This document shows, one piece after another, positions 48,622 to 57,369 of a stretch of 64,000 nucleotides of DNA. Source of the DNA: Streptomyces lucensis JCM 4490 (lineage in GTDB: Bacteria; Actinomycetota; Actinomycetes; Streptomycetales; Streptomycetaceae); assembly GCF_014650035.1 (NCBI RefSeq), contig NZ_BMUE01000014.1, positions 147,451 through 211,450 on the forward strand, in the 5' to 3' direction. The stretch's first letter is position 1. The number at the start of each line of letters is the position of its first letter. The position numbers were made by a program, and so were the translations under genes. The notes under the pieces were generated by a model, which was not told where the DNA came from, searched no databases, and saw nothing but the letters and a program-made list of their open reading frames with translations.

Positions 48622-49365
48622 ATGAGCTCCAGCAGCGCGGCGCCGGCCGCCAAGCCGCCGATGCGGGACGCCCTGGTCGAGGCGGCCTTCCGGCTCTTCC
48701 TGGAACGCGGCTACGAACACACCACGGTGGACGACATCGTGGCCCTGGCCGGGGTCGGCCGGCGTTCGTTCTTCCGCTACTTCCCCTCCAAGGAGGACGT
48801 GGTCTTCCCCGACCACGAGCGCTGCCTCGCCGACATGACCGCCTTCCTCGCCGCGAGCGGCGAGGAGCACGAACCGGTGCGAAGGGTGTGCGACGCGGCC
48901 CGTATGGTGCTGCTGATGTACGCGGAGAACCCGACCTTCTCCGTGCAGCGCTACCGCCTCACCAAGAGGGTCCCGGGACTGCGCGCCTACGAGCTGTCGG
49001 TGGTGTGGCGGTACGAACGCGCGCTCGCCGAGTACCTGCGCGGGCGGTTCGCCGGGCGGCCCGACGGCACACTGCGGGCCGACGTGGTCGCGGCCGCGGT
49101 CGTCGCGGCGCACAACAACGCCCTGCGCTCCTGGCTCCGGTCGGACGGCGAGGGCGACGCCGGCACGGCGGTGGACCACGCGCTGGGGTTCGTGCAGCGG
49201 GCGTTCGGCCGCCCGGCGCAGCCGCCCGTGCGGGCCGTCCACCTCCTCCCGCCGGCCGACGCGGCGGAGGGTCGGCCCGACGACGTGGTGGTGCTCGTCT
49301 CCCGCCGTGACACGCCCGTGTGGCGGGTGGTCCAGGAGTGGGAGGCGGCACTCGGCCGCGCCTGA
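48622..49365 (+). CDS. TetR family transcriptional regulator
   Basis: Protein of 247 aa. The TetR HTH lies at about 15-62: ALVEAAFRLFLERGYEHTTV and DDIVALAGVGRRSFFRYFPS (recognition helix GVGRRSFFRYF). A long ligand-binding region follows, and about 40 extra C-terminal residues (LVSRRDTPVWRVVQEWEAAL) lengthen it beyond typical TetR proteins (about 200). No ribosome site precedes ATG 48622 and TACGTT (48609-48614) lies 8 bases upstream, so the mRNA is probably leaderless. Similar operators at its own promoter and at the DUF35 gene (49411-49426) make these its likely targets. Confidence 0.9.
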   Translation: MSSSSAAPAAKPPMRDALVEAAFRLFLERGYEHTTVDDIVALAGVGRRSFFRYFPSKEDVVFPDHERCLADMTAFLAASGEEHEPVRRVCDAARMVLLMYAENPTFSVQRYRLTKRVPGLRAYELSVVWRYERALAEYLRGRFAGRPDGTLRADVVAAAVVAAHNNALRSWLRSDGEGDAGTAVDHALGFVQRAFGRPAQPPVRAVHLLPPADAAEGRPDDVVVLVSRRDTPVWRVVQEWEAALGRA

Positions 49366-49410
49366 CTCCCCGGCCGCCGGCCAGATTGGGGGTACGCAGT
49401 GCCTTTACGA

Positions 49411-49426
49411 GTGACACTGAGTGCCA
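49411..49426. promoter_or_regulatory. TetR-type operator overlapping DUF35 promoter
   Basis: GTGACACTGAGTGCCA, nearly the reverse complement of the site at 48578-48591. CATACT at 49425-49430 is a likely -10 box, so the operator covers the -35/-10 spacer and would repress the DUF35 gene. Confidence 0.65.
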
Positions 49427-49523
49427 TACTCTGTCGGCGTGCACGGTGGCACGGCCGCCGCGCACCCGCGTGCGCCCTTCGCCGGCACGCGGGATTCCGG
49501 CCGAGCGCAGGGAGTTGAACAGC

Positions 49524-49940
49524 GTGTACCACCACTCAGCGAGCGTCTCGCATCCGGCGGCCGGCTCCGCGGCGGGTGTCCTCGACCCCGTCTCCGCGGA
49601 CTCCAAGGACGCCATCCTCTTCCAGCGCTGCACCTGGTGCGGCACGGCGATGTACCACCGGCTGCTGTGTCCGGTGTGCCAGGGCAGCGAGCTGCGCACC
49701 GAACGCAGTGAGGGCAGCGGAACGGTCCGCCACTCCACCGTGGTGCACCGCAACACCCCGGCCGCGCGCAACGTGTCGCTGATAGAGATGGCCGAGGGGT
49801 TCGTCGTGCGGGGCCGGGTGATGGGCCCGCCGGTCGGCATCCACAGCGGCGACCGGGTCCACCTGTCCACCGCCAAGGACCCCGTGCGCGGCGAGCCGGT
49901 CTTCCAGCTGGTCGGCGAGCCGTACCGCGCCTGGACCTGA
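49524..49940 (+). CDS. DUF35-type OB-fold protein with zinc ribbon
   Basis: Protein of 138 aa. A four-cysteine rubredoxin-like zinc ribbon at about 30-60 (QRCTWCGTAMYHRLLCPVCQ) is followed by an OB fold (SGTVRHSTVVHRNTPAARNV, VSLIEMAEGFVVRGRVMGPP). DUF35 proteins are acyl-CoA-binding partners of thiolases and hydratases. Here no thiolase is adjacent, so the partner is elsewhere. GTG 49524 has CAGGGAG about ten bases upstream. The TetR operator in its promoter suggests control by an acyl-CoA-type or related ligand; inference. Confidence 0.85.
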   Translation: MYHHSASVSHPAAGSAAGVLDPVSADSKDAILFQRCTWCGTAMYHRLLCPVCQGSELRTERSEGSGTVRHSTVVHRNTPAARNVSLIEMAEGFVVRGRVMGPPVGIHSGDRVHLSTAKDPVRGEPVFQLVGEPYRAWT

Positions 49941-50057
49941 CGGCCCGCCGGCATCGCCTCCGCCGCACAGGCAACCCACGGACTCCTCTTTCCATCCTCC
50001 GGGGGCGAGGGGCTCCCGGGACGGACGGGACGCCCGGCTCGGGTTCGAGGAGGAACA

Positions 50058-52820
50058 GTGGTCCGTGCCCGGTACATAGGCATGACCGCCGCCGTGTTGC
50101 TCGCGGTGGCGGGCGCGTCCCCGGGGGTGGCGGTCGCCCGGCCCCAACAGCCCCCCGCCGTGGGGGCGTCGACGGCCACGGACGGCGGGCAGCTGCCGCC
50201 AGGGTGGCGGATCGCCGCCGGACGCTCGGCGCCGCAACTGGAGTGGCGGTCGGACCGGCCGGTGCCGATGGGCGACGCGCGCGTCGAATTCCGGACGGCC
50301 GAGGGGCTGTTGGGGGTGCCGAAGCCCGGCGAGGACGGCCACACCTTCCGTCTGCCGCTCGACGCGGGGCGGACGGGCGGGCTGAACGGTCTCCAGGCCT
50401 GGGCGGGCGGACGCCGGCTGGACGCGCGGGACGGCGTCCCGGCGGCCTCGGCGGCCCGGCCGCCGGCCCCGCTGCCCGCGAACGCCGTGGACCCGGGCAG
50501 GCCGGGCGCGTACCGCACGAAGACCGGCGAGTACAGCCTGCGCTCCGTGCGGCTGCCGGGCTTCGCGAAGCCGGTGGAGATGCGTGCCGTGGTCGTCGCC
50601 CCCGTCGGAGCCCCGGGCCGGCGTCCGCTCGCGCTGTTCCTGCACGGCCGCCACTACACCTGCTACCGGGGCTCCGGGAACGTCTCCGGGGAGTGGCCCT
50701 GCCCGGCCGGCACCAAGCCGGTGCCGAGCCACCGCGGCTATCTGCGCGACCAGAAGCTCCTGGCCTCGCAGGGCTATGTGACGGTGTCGGTCTCCGCCAA
50801 CGGCGTCAACGGGCAGGACTGGGCGGCCGAGGACGGCGGCGCGCAGGCCCGCTCCTCGCTGGTGCGCCTGCACCTGGCCCGCTGGGCCGACTGGGCCGAG
50901 CACCCGGGGACCGCGCCGCAGGTCGTCCGCGACGCGCCCCGCGCCGACCTGTCCAAGGTGCTGCTGGTCGGGCACTCGCGGGGCGGCGAGGGCGTCGACC
51001 GGGCCGCGCTGGACAGCCTCTACGCGCCGCCCGCCGGCCAGGACGGCTACCACGGCCCGGTCCGCTGGAAGATCCGCGGCACGGTCCTCATCGGCCCCAC
51101 CGTCTTCGGCCAGAACCCGGTGCCGGACGTTCCGTCGGTGACGATCCTGCCGGGCTGCGACGGTGACGTCTCCGACCTGCAGGGCGAGGTGTACGTCGAC
51201 GGGACCCGCGGCGTCGGCGAGGGCACCGCGCTGCACAGTGCCGTGTACGTCATCGGCGCCAACCACAACTTCTTCAACTCGGAGTGGACGCCGGGCCGGT
51301 CCGCCGCACCCGCCGAGGACGACTTCTACGACGACGCGCGGCACCCGGACCCGGTGTGCGGCAAGCGCGCCGCGACCCGGCTGAGCGCCGACCAGCAGCA
51401 CCGGGCCGGTTCGACGTACATCGCGGCCGCCGCCCGGCTGTTCCTGGCCGGCGACGACCGGGTGCGGCCGCTGCTGGACGGCTCCGGCAAGCGGGCGCCG
51501 TCCGCGGACCCGGCACGGGTGCTGAGCCACGCGGTGGGCGCGCGCCGGGACGGCGGGTTCCTGCCCGACGGCGGGGTGTCGGTGACGGGCGGCAAGCTGT
51601 GCGACGCGGTGGACCCGCGCCCCGCCAGGGCCTGCCTGGGCCAGGGGACGAAGGGCACGTCGCCGCACTTCGCTCGCTGGGAGACCGATCGGGAGGCCGG
51701 CCGGCACGCGATCGCGCTGCACTGGACGCGGGCCGGTGCCCCCGTGCGGGTGAGCGCCGGGCGGCCGGTGTCCCTGTCCGGTGCGAAGGCGCTGGCGCTG
51801 CGGCTGTTCGTGCCGCCCAACTCCCGTGGCGCGCGGCTGGACGTGTCGCTCACCGATGCCTCCGGCCACAGGGCGACGCTCGGCCGGGTCCGTGCGGACG
51901 GGCTGCCGGGCAGCGAGCGGACCGCCTCCTACTGGGCGCGCGAGGTCCGGGTGCCGCTGACGGCGGCCACTCGCGCCGGGCTCGACCTGAAGTCGGTCAA
52001 GTCCCTGACGCTGACGCCGCGTTCGGGCTCCGGACGGGCCTGGCTGATGGACGCGTGGGGCTGGCGGGCCGGGACGCCCGCCGTGCGGGCGTCCGCGCTG
52101 CCGCGCGTGGACATCGGCCGCGCCACCGTGGACGAGGGCGACTCGGGTGTGCGCACCTACCACGTCCCCGTCCAGGTGACGGGGCAGGGCAGCGGCCGGG
52201 TCCGGGTCTACGCCGTCGACCCGGCCACCGGCACGGTCAAGGACCGGCTGGTCACCGTGCGTCCCGGTGGCCACGACATCGACGTGCCGGTGACGGTGAA
52301 GGGCAACACCCGCTACGGCAGCGACGTGTCGTACGACGTCTTCGCCAAGGCGGTCCGCGGCGCGGTCGTCGGCTCCTACCGGGGCGGGATCACGGTCCAC
52401 GACGACGATCCCGCTCCCGCCATGACCGTCACCCCGGTCGCCGGCCGGGTCGCCGAGGGGAAGTCGCTCAGGTGGCGGCTGTCGCTGTCCGAGGCGGTCG
52501 ACGTGGACATGAGCGCGATGTTCACGGTGGTTCCGGCCGACGGGCCGGAGCTGTCCACCAAGGACGTCCCGGCGGGCTGGCTGCGGGACACCGCCGGGGC
52601 GAAACCGGACCCGGAGCGGCGGCTGTCCGCGGTGGACGGCCTCTATCTGTGGGTGGACATCCCGGCAGGCCGGCGCGTCGCCGACGTCACCGTGCCCACG
52701 GTGAAGGACCGGGTGACGGAGCCCGCGGAGTCGGTGCGGTTCCAGCAGATCGACCCGCAGACCGGCCGGCCGCGGGACGGCGGCCTGGTGCTGTCCGGAT
52801 CGGTGACGAACGCGTCATAG
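50058..52820 (+). CDS. large secreted alpha/beta hydrolase with Calx-beta-like repeats
   Basis: Extracellular protein of 920 aa. Signal peptide MTAAVLLAVAGASPGVAVA within the first 28 residues. The hydrolase domain (about 150-480) has an oxyanion strand LALFLHGRHYTCY, the nucleophile elbow VLLVGHSRGGEGVDRAALDS and GANHNFFNSEWTPG with a candidate histidine, and several cysteines likely disulfide-linked. Residues about 560-675 form a jelly-roll-like segment (ALALRLFVPPNSRGARLDVS). The last 240 residues include VDEGDSGVRTYHVPVQVTGQ and VHDDDPAPAMTV: Calx-beta-like modules. Substrate unknown; a large ester- or polymer-degrading enzyme is plausible. GTG 50058 has GAGGAGGAACA upstream. Confidence 0.82.
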   Translation: MVRARYIGMTAAVLLAVAGASPGVAVARPQQPPAVGASTATDGGQLPPGWRIAAGRSAPQLEWRSDRPVPMGDARVEFRTAEGLLGVPKPGEDGHTFRLPLDAGRTGGLNGLQAWAGGRRLDARDGVPAASAARPPAPLPANAVDPGRPGAYRTKTGEYSLRSVRLPGFAKPVEMRAVVVAPVGAPGRRPLALFLHGRHYTCYRGSGNVSGEWPCPAGTKPVPSHRGYLRDQKLLASQGYVTVSVSANGVNGQDWAAEDGGAQARSSLVRLHLARWADWAEHPGTAPQVVRDAPRADLSKVLLVGHSRGGEGVDRAALDSLYAPPAGQDGYHGPVRWKIRGTVLIGPTVFGQNPVPDVPSVTILPGCDGDVSDLQGEVYVDGTRGVGEGTALHSAVYVIGANHNFFNSEWTPGRSAAPAEDDFYDDARHPDPVCGKRAATRLSADQQHRAGSTYIAAAARLFLAGDDRVRPLLDGSGKRAPSADPARVLSHAVGARRDGGFLPDGGVSVTGGKLCDAVDPRPARACLGQGTKGTSPHFARWETDREAGRHAIALHWTRAGAPVRVSAGRPVSLSGAKALALRLFVPPNSRGARLDVSLTDASGHRATLGRVRADGLPGSERTASYWAREVRVPLTAATRAGLDLKSVKSLTLTPRSGSGRAWLMDAWGWRAGTPAVRASALPRVDIGRATVDEGDSGVRTYHVPVQVTGQGSGRVRVYAVDPATGTVKDRLVTVRPGGHDIDVPVTVKGNTRYGSDVSYDVFAKAVRGAVVGSYRGGITVHDDDPAPAMTVTPVAGRVAEGKSLRWRLSLSEAVDVDMSAMFTVVPADGPELSTKDVPAGWLRDTAGAKPDPERRLSAVDGLYLWVDIPAGRRVADVTVPTVKDRVTEPAESVRFQQIDPQTGRPRDGGLVLSGSVTNAS

Positions 52821-52831
52821 GACGTGTACCC

Positions 52832-52860
52832 GGGTGGCCCTCAGCCCGTGAGGGTCACCC
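52832..52860. terminator. hairpin between convergent genes
   Basis: GGGTGGCCCTC (52832-52842) pairs with GAGGGTCACCC (52850-52860), with one G-U pair and loop AGCCCGT, 11 bp after the hydrolase stop and covering the end of the PPOX gene. Confidence 0.6.
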
Positions 52861-53227
52861 GGATGCCGACCGTGCCGTCGAGACCGCGCCGCAACCGGCT
52901 GCCCAGCAGGGTGAGGCGGCCGAGGAGACCGTACTTGCGGGCGATGAGAGCGCGGTAGCGGGCGGTGACGGCCGCGCCGGCGATCTCGGCGGTGGCCGGG
53001 ACCTGGTCGCCGGTGGGGTTGCCACGCAGGTCGCAGGGACCGACCAGAACGCCGGGCCGGCGCCGGATCCGCTTCACCTTGAAGCTGTCGGCGGCCGTCC
53101 AGACCCCCAGGGTCTCCCCGTCCCGGACCACCCATACGGGGGTGGCGACCGGGGTGCCGTTCTTGCGGTAACTGGTCACCAGCAGGTACTTGCCGGAGCC
53201 GAGCCGGTCCAGGCGCGTGTCGTCCAT
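52841..53227 (-). CDS. PPOX-class F420-dependent oxidoreductase
   Basis: Split-barrel flavin/F420-binding protein of 128 aa. LGSGKYLLVTSYRKNGTPVA, TPVWVVRDGETLGVWTAADS and SFKVKRIRRRPGVLVGPCDL are the typical strands of the actinomycete PPOX-class F420 enzymes (TIGR03666-like). Such proteins reduce quinones, enones or biliverdin using F420H2; the substrate here is unknown. TAGACT lies 10 bases before ATG 53227 on the minus strand, so the mRNA may be leaderless. Confidence 0.88.
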   Translation of the reverse strand: MDDTRLDRLGSGKYLLVTSYRKNGTPVATPVWVVRDGETLGVWTAADSFKVKRIRRRPGVLVGPCDLRGNPTGDQVPATAEIAGAAVTARYRALIARKYGLLGRLTLLGSRLRRGLDGTVGIRVTLTG

Positions 53228-53295
53228 GCCCCGCAGTCTAGGAGGCCGGCGTGCGGCCGCGGCCCGTCAGCGCGTGCCGTGCCCGGCCGCCCCGG

Positions 53296-54474
53296 TCACA
53301 CCGGCGCCGCCGCCATGCGCCGTACGCCCTCGGTGAGGATCTCCGGCGGGGTCGCGAGGTTCAGGCGTGCGTGCCCCGCGCCGCCCGCGCCGAAGGGCAG
53401 GCCGGAACTGAGGGCGACCCGGCCGCGGTCCAGGAACACCTGGGCGGGGTCGTCGCCGAGGCCGAGGGGACGGCAGTCCAGCCAGGCGAGGTAGGTGGCC
53501 TCGGCGGGGTAGGCGCGGACGGCGGGCAGGTGTTCGGCGAGCAGGGCGGTGAGCAGGTTCCGGTTGGCCTGCACGCCGGCCAGGACGGCGTCGAGCCAGC
53601 CGGTGGCCTCGCGCAGGGCGGCGGTGTGCGCGATGACGCCGAGGTGGCTCGGGCCGTGGCCGACCTCCTCGGGGAGCCGGCCGAGGTCTGCGGCGGCCGC
53701 GGGTCCGGCGAGGGCGAGGGCTGCCTTGAGACCGGCCAGGTTCCAGCCCTTGGACGCCGACATCAGGGACAGGCCGCGTTCGGCGCCGGGCACGCTCAGG
53801 TAGGGCACGAAGGTGACGCCGGGGGCGACGAGCGGGGCGTGGATCTCGTCGGCGACGACCCGGACGCCGTGGCGTTCGGCGAGGCCCGCGACGGCGGCCA
53901 GTTCGCCTGCGGTGTGCACGGTGCCGGTGGGGTTGTGCGGGCTGCACAGCAGGTAGGCGGCGCGTCCGCCGTCCGCGGTCGCCTCCCGGAAGGCCTGCTC
54001 CAGGGCGGCCGGGTCGACGCGCATGCCGGCGTCGAGCGGGACCTGCACCACACGGCGGTCCATGTGCTCGACGAACTGGAAGAACGGCGGGTACACCGGC
54101 GGGTTGACGATGACCGGGTCCCCGGGGCCGGTGACGAGCCTGAGCATCTCGACCACGCCGAGCATCACGTCCGGAACGACCGCGGTCCGCTCGACGGCGA
54201 TGCCCTCCCACTTCCACCGTTCGGCGGCGAAGGCGGCGAGCGCCTCGGCGTAGGCGGTGCCGACCGGGTACCCCGTGTCACCGAGGGCGAGGGCGTCGGT
54301 GACGGCGCGGACCACGGGTTCGGCGAGCGGGACGTCCATCTCGGCCACCCACAGCGGCAGCACGTCCTCGGGGTAGGTGCGCCACTTCATGCTCGTACGG
54401 CGCCGCAGCCGCGCCAGATCGAGGGCGTGCAGCGGATCCGGTTCGCCGGGTGCGTCGTGCGGGATGCCGGTCAT
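53296..54474 (-). CDS. PatB/MalY-type cystathionine beta-lyase (class I/II aminotransferase fold)
   Basis: PLP enzyme of 392 aa. Key features: MKWRTYPEDVLPLWVAEMDV start motif, PVYPPFFQFVEH, LLCSPHNPTGTV, VVADEIHAPL (D209 contacts the PLP nitrogen) and SLMSASKGWNLAGLK, with Schiff-base K242. It belongs to the PatB/MalY group that cleaves C-S bonds of cystathionine or Cys conjugates. In mycothiol-containing actinomycetes it may also process cysteine conjugates; inference. TATCTT lies about 10 bases before ATG 54474, so leaderless transcription is possible; a TTG at 54483 is in frame too. Confidence 0.92.
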   Translation of the reverse strand: MTGIPHDAPGEPDPLHALDLARLRRRTSMKWRTYPEDVLPLWVAEMDVPLAEPVVRAVTDALALGDTGYPVGTAYAEALAAFAAERWKWEGIAVERTAVVPDVMLGVVEMLRLVTGPGDPVIVNPPVYPPFFQFVEHMDRRVVQVPLDAGMRVDPAALEQAFREATADGGRAAYLLCSPHNPTGTVHTAGELAAVAGLAERHGVRVVADEIHAPLVAPGVTFVPYLSVPGAERGLSLMSASKGWNLAGLKAALALAGPAAAADLGRLPEEVGHGPSHLGVIAHTAALREATGWLDAVLAGVQANRNLLTALLAEHLPAVRAYPAEATYLAWLDCRPLGLGDDPAQVFLDRGRVALSSGLPFGAGGAGHARLNLATPPEILTEGVRRMAAAPV

Positions 54475-54710
54475 GGGGCTCAAGATAGAGGGTCGCGGCG
54501 CACGCGGAAACCGGGCGACCGGGGCCGGCGGGCCGCGCCGGGCGCCCGCCTCCCGGAGATCTCCCGCCGCGCGTCGGGCACGTGCGGGCTGGTGGCCGGG
54601 GCGGTCGGCGCGGGAGCCGGTGCGGTGTTCAACTGGCGCGTCCGGATCGGGCGTTGGACGGTACGACGCCCGTCAGGTGTCTCTTCCGAGGAGCTGGCCC
54701 ACGTGCCCGG

Positions 54711-54754
54711 CCGAGAAGACCACCACCGGAGACCGAGAAGACCACCGCCGGAGG
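54711..54754 (+). repeat. 22-bp tandem direct repeat upstream of protease
   Basis: Two copies of CCGAGAAGACCACCRCCGGA plus two bases lie head to tail (54711-54732 and 54733-54754) with two mismatches. A 22-bp period is two helical turns, as for direct-repeat regulator sites. It lies about 110 bp before the protease start. Confidence 0.65.
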
Positions 54755-54788
54755 TGAACGCCGCCGTCGCGCGACGCGTATGGAGGAA

Positions 54789-54814
54789 CGGGCCCTCGAC
54801 GACCCGAGGGCCCG
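54789..54814 (+). other. stem-loop before protease gene
   Basis: CGGGCCCTCG (54789-54798) and CGAGGGCCCG (54805-54814) form a perfect 10-bp stem with loop ACGACC, ending 51 nt before the protease ATG; perhaps a leader structure. Confidence 0.5.
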
Positions 54815-54865
54815 GCGGTGCCGGTACGGGCATCGCACATCCGGGTTCGGTTTCGGGAGCCATGC

Positions 54866-56251
54866 ATGCGGCACGCACGACGACGGGTCGTCCGGCGAGT
54901 GACACGGCTGGCGGCGGTCGGCGGACTCCTCCTGGGCGGTGTCATGGTCACCCAGGCGGCCATGGCGAGCGCGACACCTCCGGTCGCCGCCAGACCGCTG
55001 AGCGCCGCCGGCGGCGCCGGGGACACCGGCAGCGCGCTGGTGGCCCGGCTCGGCGGCGCGCGGACGGCGGGCAGCTGGGTCGGCGCCGACGGACGGCCGG
55101 TCGTGGCGGTGACCGACGACGCGACGGCACGTGCGGTACGGCGCGCGGGGGCCGAGGCCAAGGTCGTCCCGCACAGCATGAACGAGCTGAAGTCGGCCAC
55201 GGCCACGCTGCGTTCGGCTCCGCGGGTGGCCGGCACGGCGTGGGCGGTCGACTACCGCACCAACCGGGTCGTGGTGCGGGCGGACAGCACGGTCTCGGCC
55301 GGCGACTGGTCGCGGATGACTCAAGTCGCCACGAGGATCGGCAGTTTCGTGCACATGGAGCGCGCCAAGGGCAGCTTCACCACGCGGCTGAACGGCGCCC
55401 AGCCGATCCTCTCGACCGGTGGCCGCTGCTCGGCGGGTTTCAACGTCACCAACGGCACGAGCGACTTCATCCTCACCGCCGGCCACTGCGGGCCCGCCGG
55501 ATCCACCTGGTTCGCCGACAACCAGGGCAATCAGCAGCTCGGCAGGACCGTGAACAGCTCCTTCCCCGGCAGTGACTTCTCCCTCGTGCAGTACGCCTCC
55601 GGCAAGGCCGGTGCGGGCGCCGACGTCGTCGCGGTCGGCGGCGGGAAGGGCGTGCGCATCACCGGGGCCGCCGACGCGGCGGTGGGACAGCGGGTGTTCC
55701 GCAGCGGCAGCACCAGCGGACTGCACGACGGCCAGGTCACCGCGCTGAACGCGACCGTCAACTACCCGGAGGGCACGGTCACCGGGCTCATCGAGACCGA
55801 TGTGTGCGCCGAACCGGGCGACAGCGGCGGCCCGCTGTTCTCCGAGGGCATCGCCCTGGGCGTCACCTCGGGCGGCAGCGGTGACTGCACGGCGGGCGGC
55901 ACGACGTTCTTCCAGCCGCTGAACAAGGCGATGTCGGCCCTCGGGGTACGGTTGATCGTGTCGGCGCAGAACGCGGGCGGAGCCCAGGGCGCGCCGCCCT
56001 CCCCCGCGCCCTCGTCCCCCGCGTCCCAGGGCGCGCTCGCGCCCAGCGCGGCCTCGCCGGGCTCCTCGGCGCCGGTCACGGGCGCGTCGGCGGGGACGAC
56101 CCTGCTGGCGCGGCTCACGGACACCCGGAACGTCGGCCCGGGCCTGCTGGTCATCGCGGGAAGCCTGATCGCGCTGGTGGCGACCCGGTACTTCCGGGCC
56201 GAGCAGGACCGCAGGGCGTACCAGCGGCGCTACTCGGCCATGTGGGGCTGA
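54866..56251 (+). CDS. streptogrisin-like S1 serine protease with C-terminal membrane anchor
   Basis: Secreted protease of 461 aa. Signal peptide (RLAAVGGLLLGGVMVTQAAM), a propeptide of about 130 residues, then a trypsin-fold domain. The catalytic triad is visible: H in FILTAGHCGPAG, D in FPGSDFSLVQYA, S in EPGDSGGPLFSEG. C residues flank the His loop (RCSAGF) as in streptogrisins. Unlike soluble streptogrisins it ends with a Pro/Ser/Ala linker, a hydrophobic helix (GPGLLVIAGSLIALVAT) and a basic tail, so it is probably held at the membrane. ATG 54866 has GGGAGCC upstream. Confidence 0.9.
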   Translation: MRHARRRVVRRVTRLAAVGGLLLGGVMVTQAAMASATPPVAARPLSAAGGAGDTGSALVARLGGARTAGSWVGADGRPVVAVTDDATARAVRRAGAEAKVVPHSMNELKSATATLRSAPRVAGTAWAVDYRTNRVVVRADSTVSAGDWSRMTQVATRIGSFVHMERAKGSFTTRLNGAQPILSTGGRCSAGFNVTNGTSDFILTAGHCGPAGSTWFADNQGNQQLGRTVNSSFPGSDFSLVQYASGKAGAGADVVAVGGGKGVRITGAADAAVGQRVFRSGSTSGLHDGQVTALNATVNYPEGTVTGLIETDVCAEPGDSGGPLFSEGIALGVTSGGSGDCTAGGTTFFQPLNKAMSALGVRLIVSAQNAGGAQGAPPSPAPSSPASQGALAPSAASPGSSAPVTGASAGTTLLARLTDTRNVGPGLLVIAGSLIALVATRYFRAEQDRRAYQRRYSAMWG

Positions 56252-56308
56252 TCGCGGCGGCGGTGGCCGGGTCACGGAACGGACCTGGCCCAAAGGTGCT
56301 GTGAGAAG

Positions 56309-56334
56309 GGGCACCCGTGCTCCGACGGGTGCCC
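56309..56334. terminator. bidirectional terminator hairpin
   Basis: GGGCACCCGT (56309-56318) and ACGGGTGCCC (56325-56334) pair perfectly with loop GCTCCG, between the convergent protease gene and the small gene at 56367. Confidence 0.7.
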
Positions 56335-56366
56335 AGGACGGTACGGGGCGGTGTGCGCCGGGCCGG

Positions 56367-56546
56367 TCAGGCCGCCCGGTGCGAAGGGGACTGCGGGGCC
56401 GCGGCGGCCCACTCCATCACGAGGCGCTGGTACTCCGCGCGCTGCTCGCTCGTCAGTGTCCCGCCCGACCGGAGCCACAGGGCCCGGATCTCCTCGTTGA
56501 CCTCCGCGGCCGATCGCTCGGAGGCGGCTTCAACAGTGGTGGACAT
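56367..56546 (-). CDS. small hypothetical protein
   Basis: Protein of 59 aa with two predicted helices (ASERSAAEVNEEIRALWLRS and LTSEQRAEYQRLVMEWAAAA), charged and soluble, unrecognised. ATG 56546 is the sensible start; an in-frame ATG at 56558 adds four residues. No clear ribosome site is seen; ATATGCTTCACAGC precedes the ATG and may hold a -10-like element. A Crp-type palindrome lies about 105 bp upstream. Confidence 0.6.
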   Translation of the reverse strand: MSTTVEAASERSAAEVNEEIRALWLRSGGTLTSEQRAEYQRLVMEWAAAAPQSPSHRAA

Positions 56547-56651
56547 GCTGTGAAGCATATGCCGCCGGACGTGAAGACGCTGTGAGCAAGTGCACTTGAT
56601 GCGGACATATCGGACCGTGTCGCTCATCACGCGCTCGCGCTCCGGCGTCTT

Positions 56652-56667
56652 CGTGACGCAGGTCACG
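56652..56667. promoter_or_regulatory. Crp-type palindrome
   Basis: CGTGACGCAGGTCACG is a perfect palindrome apart from its centre and fits the GTG-N6-GNCAC pattern reported for Streptomyces Crp. It lies upstream of the 59-aa gene and just past the end of the L,D-transpeptidase gene. Confidence 0.45.
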
Positions 56668-56673
56668 TCCTGC

Positions 56674-57369
56674 TCAGGTGCCCGGCTTGCGGCCGTAGAC
56701 GAAGACGTCGTCGCCGTTCTTCAGCAGCGACCAGTACTTCTTGGCGTCCGTCGTGGTCATGTTGACGCAGCCGTGCGAGCCCGGCGGGTTCCACATGCTC
56801 AGGCCGACCGAGTGGAAGGCCTGGCCGCCGTCGAAGAACTGGCTGTAGGGCATCGGCACGTCGTAGATGTTCGAGACGTGGTCGATGTCCCGCCAGTAGA
56901 TCTTCTTCGCGCCGGTACGGGTCTCGTAGCCGTCGCGGCCGGTGCGCACCGGCACCGGGCCGTAGACGAGCTTCCTGCCGTCCTGGATCCAGCTGAGCTG
57001 GAGCGTGAGGTTCACGCAGGCGATACGGCCCTTGTTCACCGGGCACTTGCCGTCCTTGTTGGGGTTGTTCCCCACGGCCTTCTGCTTGTTCATGAGGTCC
57101 ATCACGCCCCAGGTGACGGGACCCGCGTAGCCGATGGCGGGCGTGATGCCGTGCTTGTTCTGGAAGGCCTGGACGGCCTTGCAGTCGGCGGCGGACTGCT
57201 TGCCGTCGACCGGCCGGCCGAGGAACTTCTCCACCTGCTTCTGGTACGGCCCCGCCTGCGTGGTGCAGCTCGCGGCCTGGGCCGGCGCCGCCGTCAGCGC
57301 CAGCGCGAGCGGCGCCACCAGCCCCGTGACGCCCAGCGCGACCGCACCTCGTCTACCTATGTCCCGCAT
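56674..57369 (-). CDS. secreted L,D-transpeptidase (YkuD domain)
   Basis: Peptidoglycan cross-linking enzyme of 231 aa. Sec signal peptide (ALGVTGLVAPLALALTAAPA, cleavage near AQAA). A helical peptidoglycan-binding-like region (about 38-95; KFLGRPVDGKQSAADCKAVQ) precedes the YkuD domain (about 117-228). The active site SHGCVNM carries H199 and C201, with H186 also conserved (GGQAFHSVGLSM). It forms 3-3 cross-links, common in Streptomyces. ATG 57369 has GGGGAAGAGCGGC upstream. The promoter region carries the inverted repeat at 57490-57514. Confidence 0.93.
   Translation of the reverse strand: MRDIGRRGAVALGVTGLVAPLALALTAAPAQAASCTTQAGPYQKQVEKFLGRPVDGKQSAADCKAVQAFQNKHGITPAIGYAGPVTWGVMDLMNKQKAVGNNPNKDGKCPVNKGRIACVNLTLQLSWIQDGRKLVYGPVPVRTGRDGYETRTGAKKIYWRDIDHVSNIYDVPMPYSQFFDGGQAFHSVGLSMWNPPGSHGCVNMTTTDAKKYWSLLKNGDDVFVYGRKPGT

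Larger units (their letters stand above)
54475..54865. other. upstream region of the protease gene
   Basis: 391 bp between divergent genes. No coding sequence is convincing. It contains a 22-bp tandem direct repeat (54711-54754) and a 10-bp stem-loop (54789-54814) before the protease start. Confidence 0.5.
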
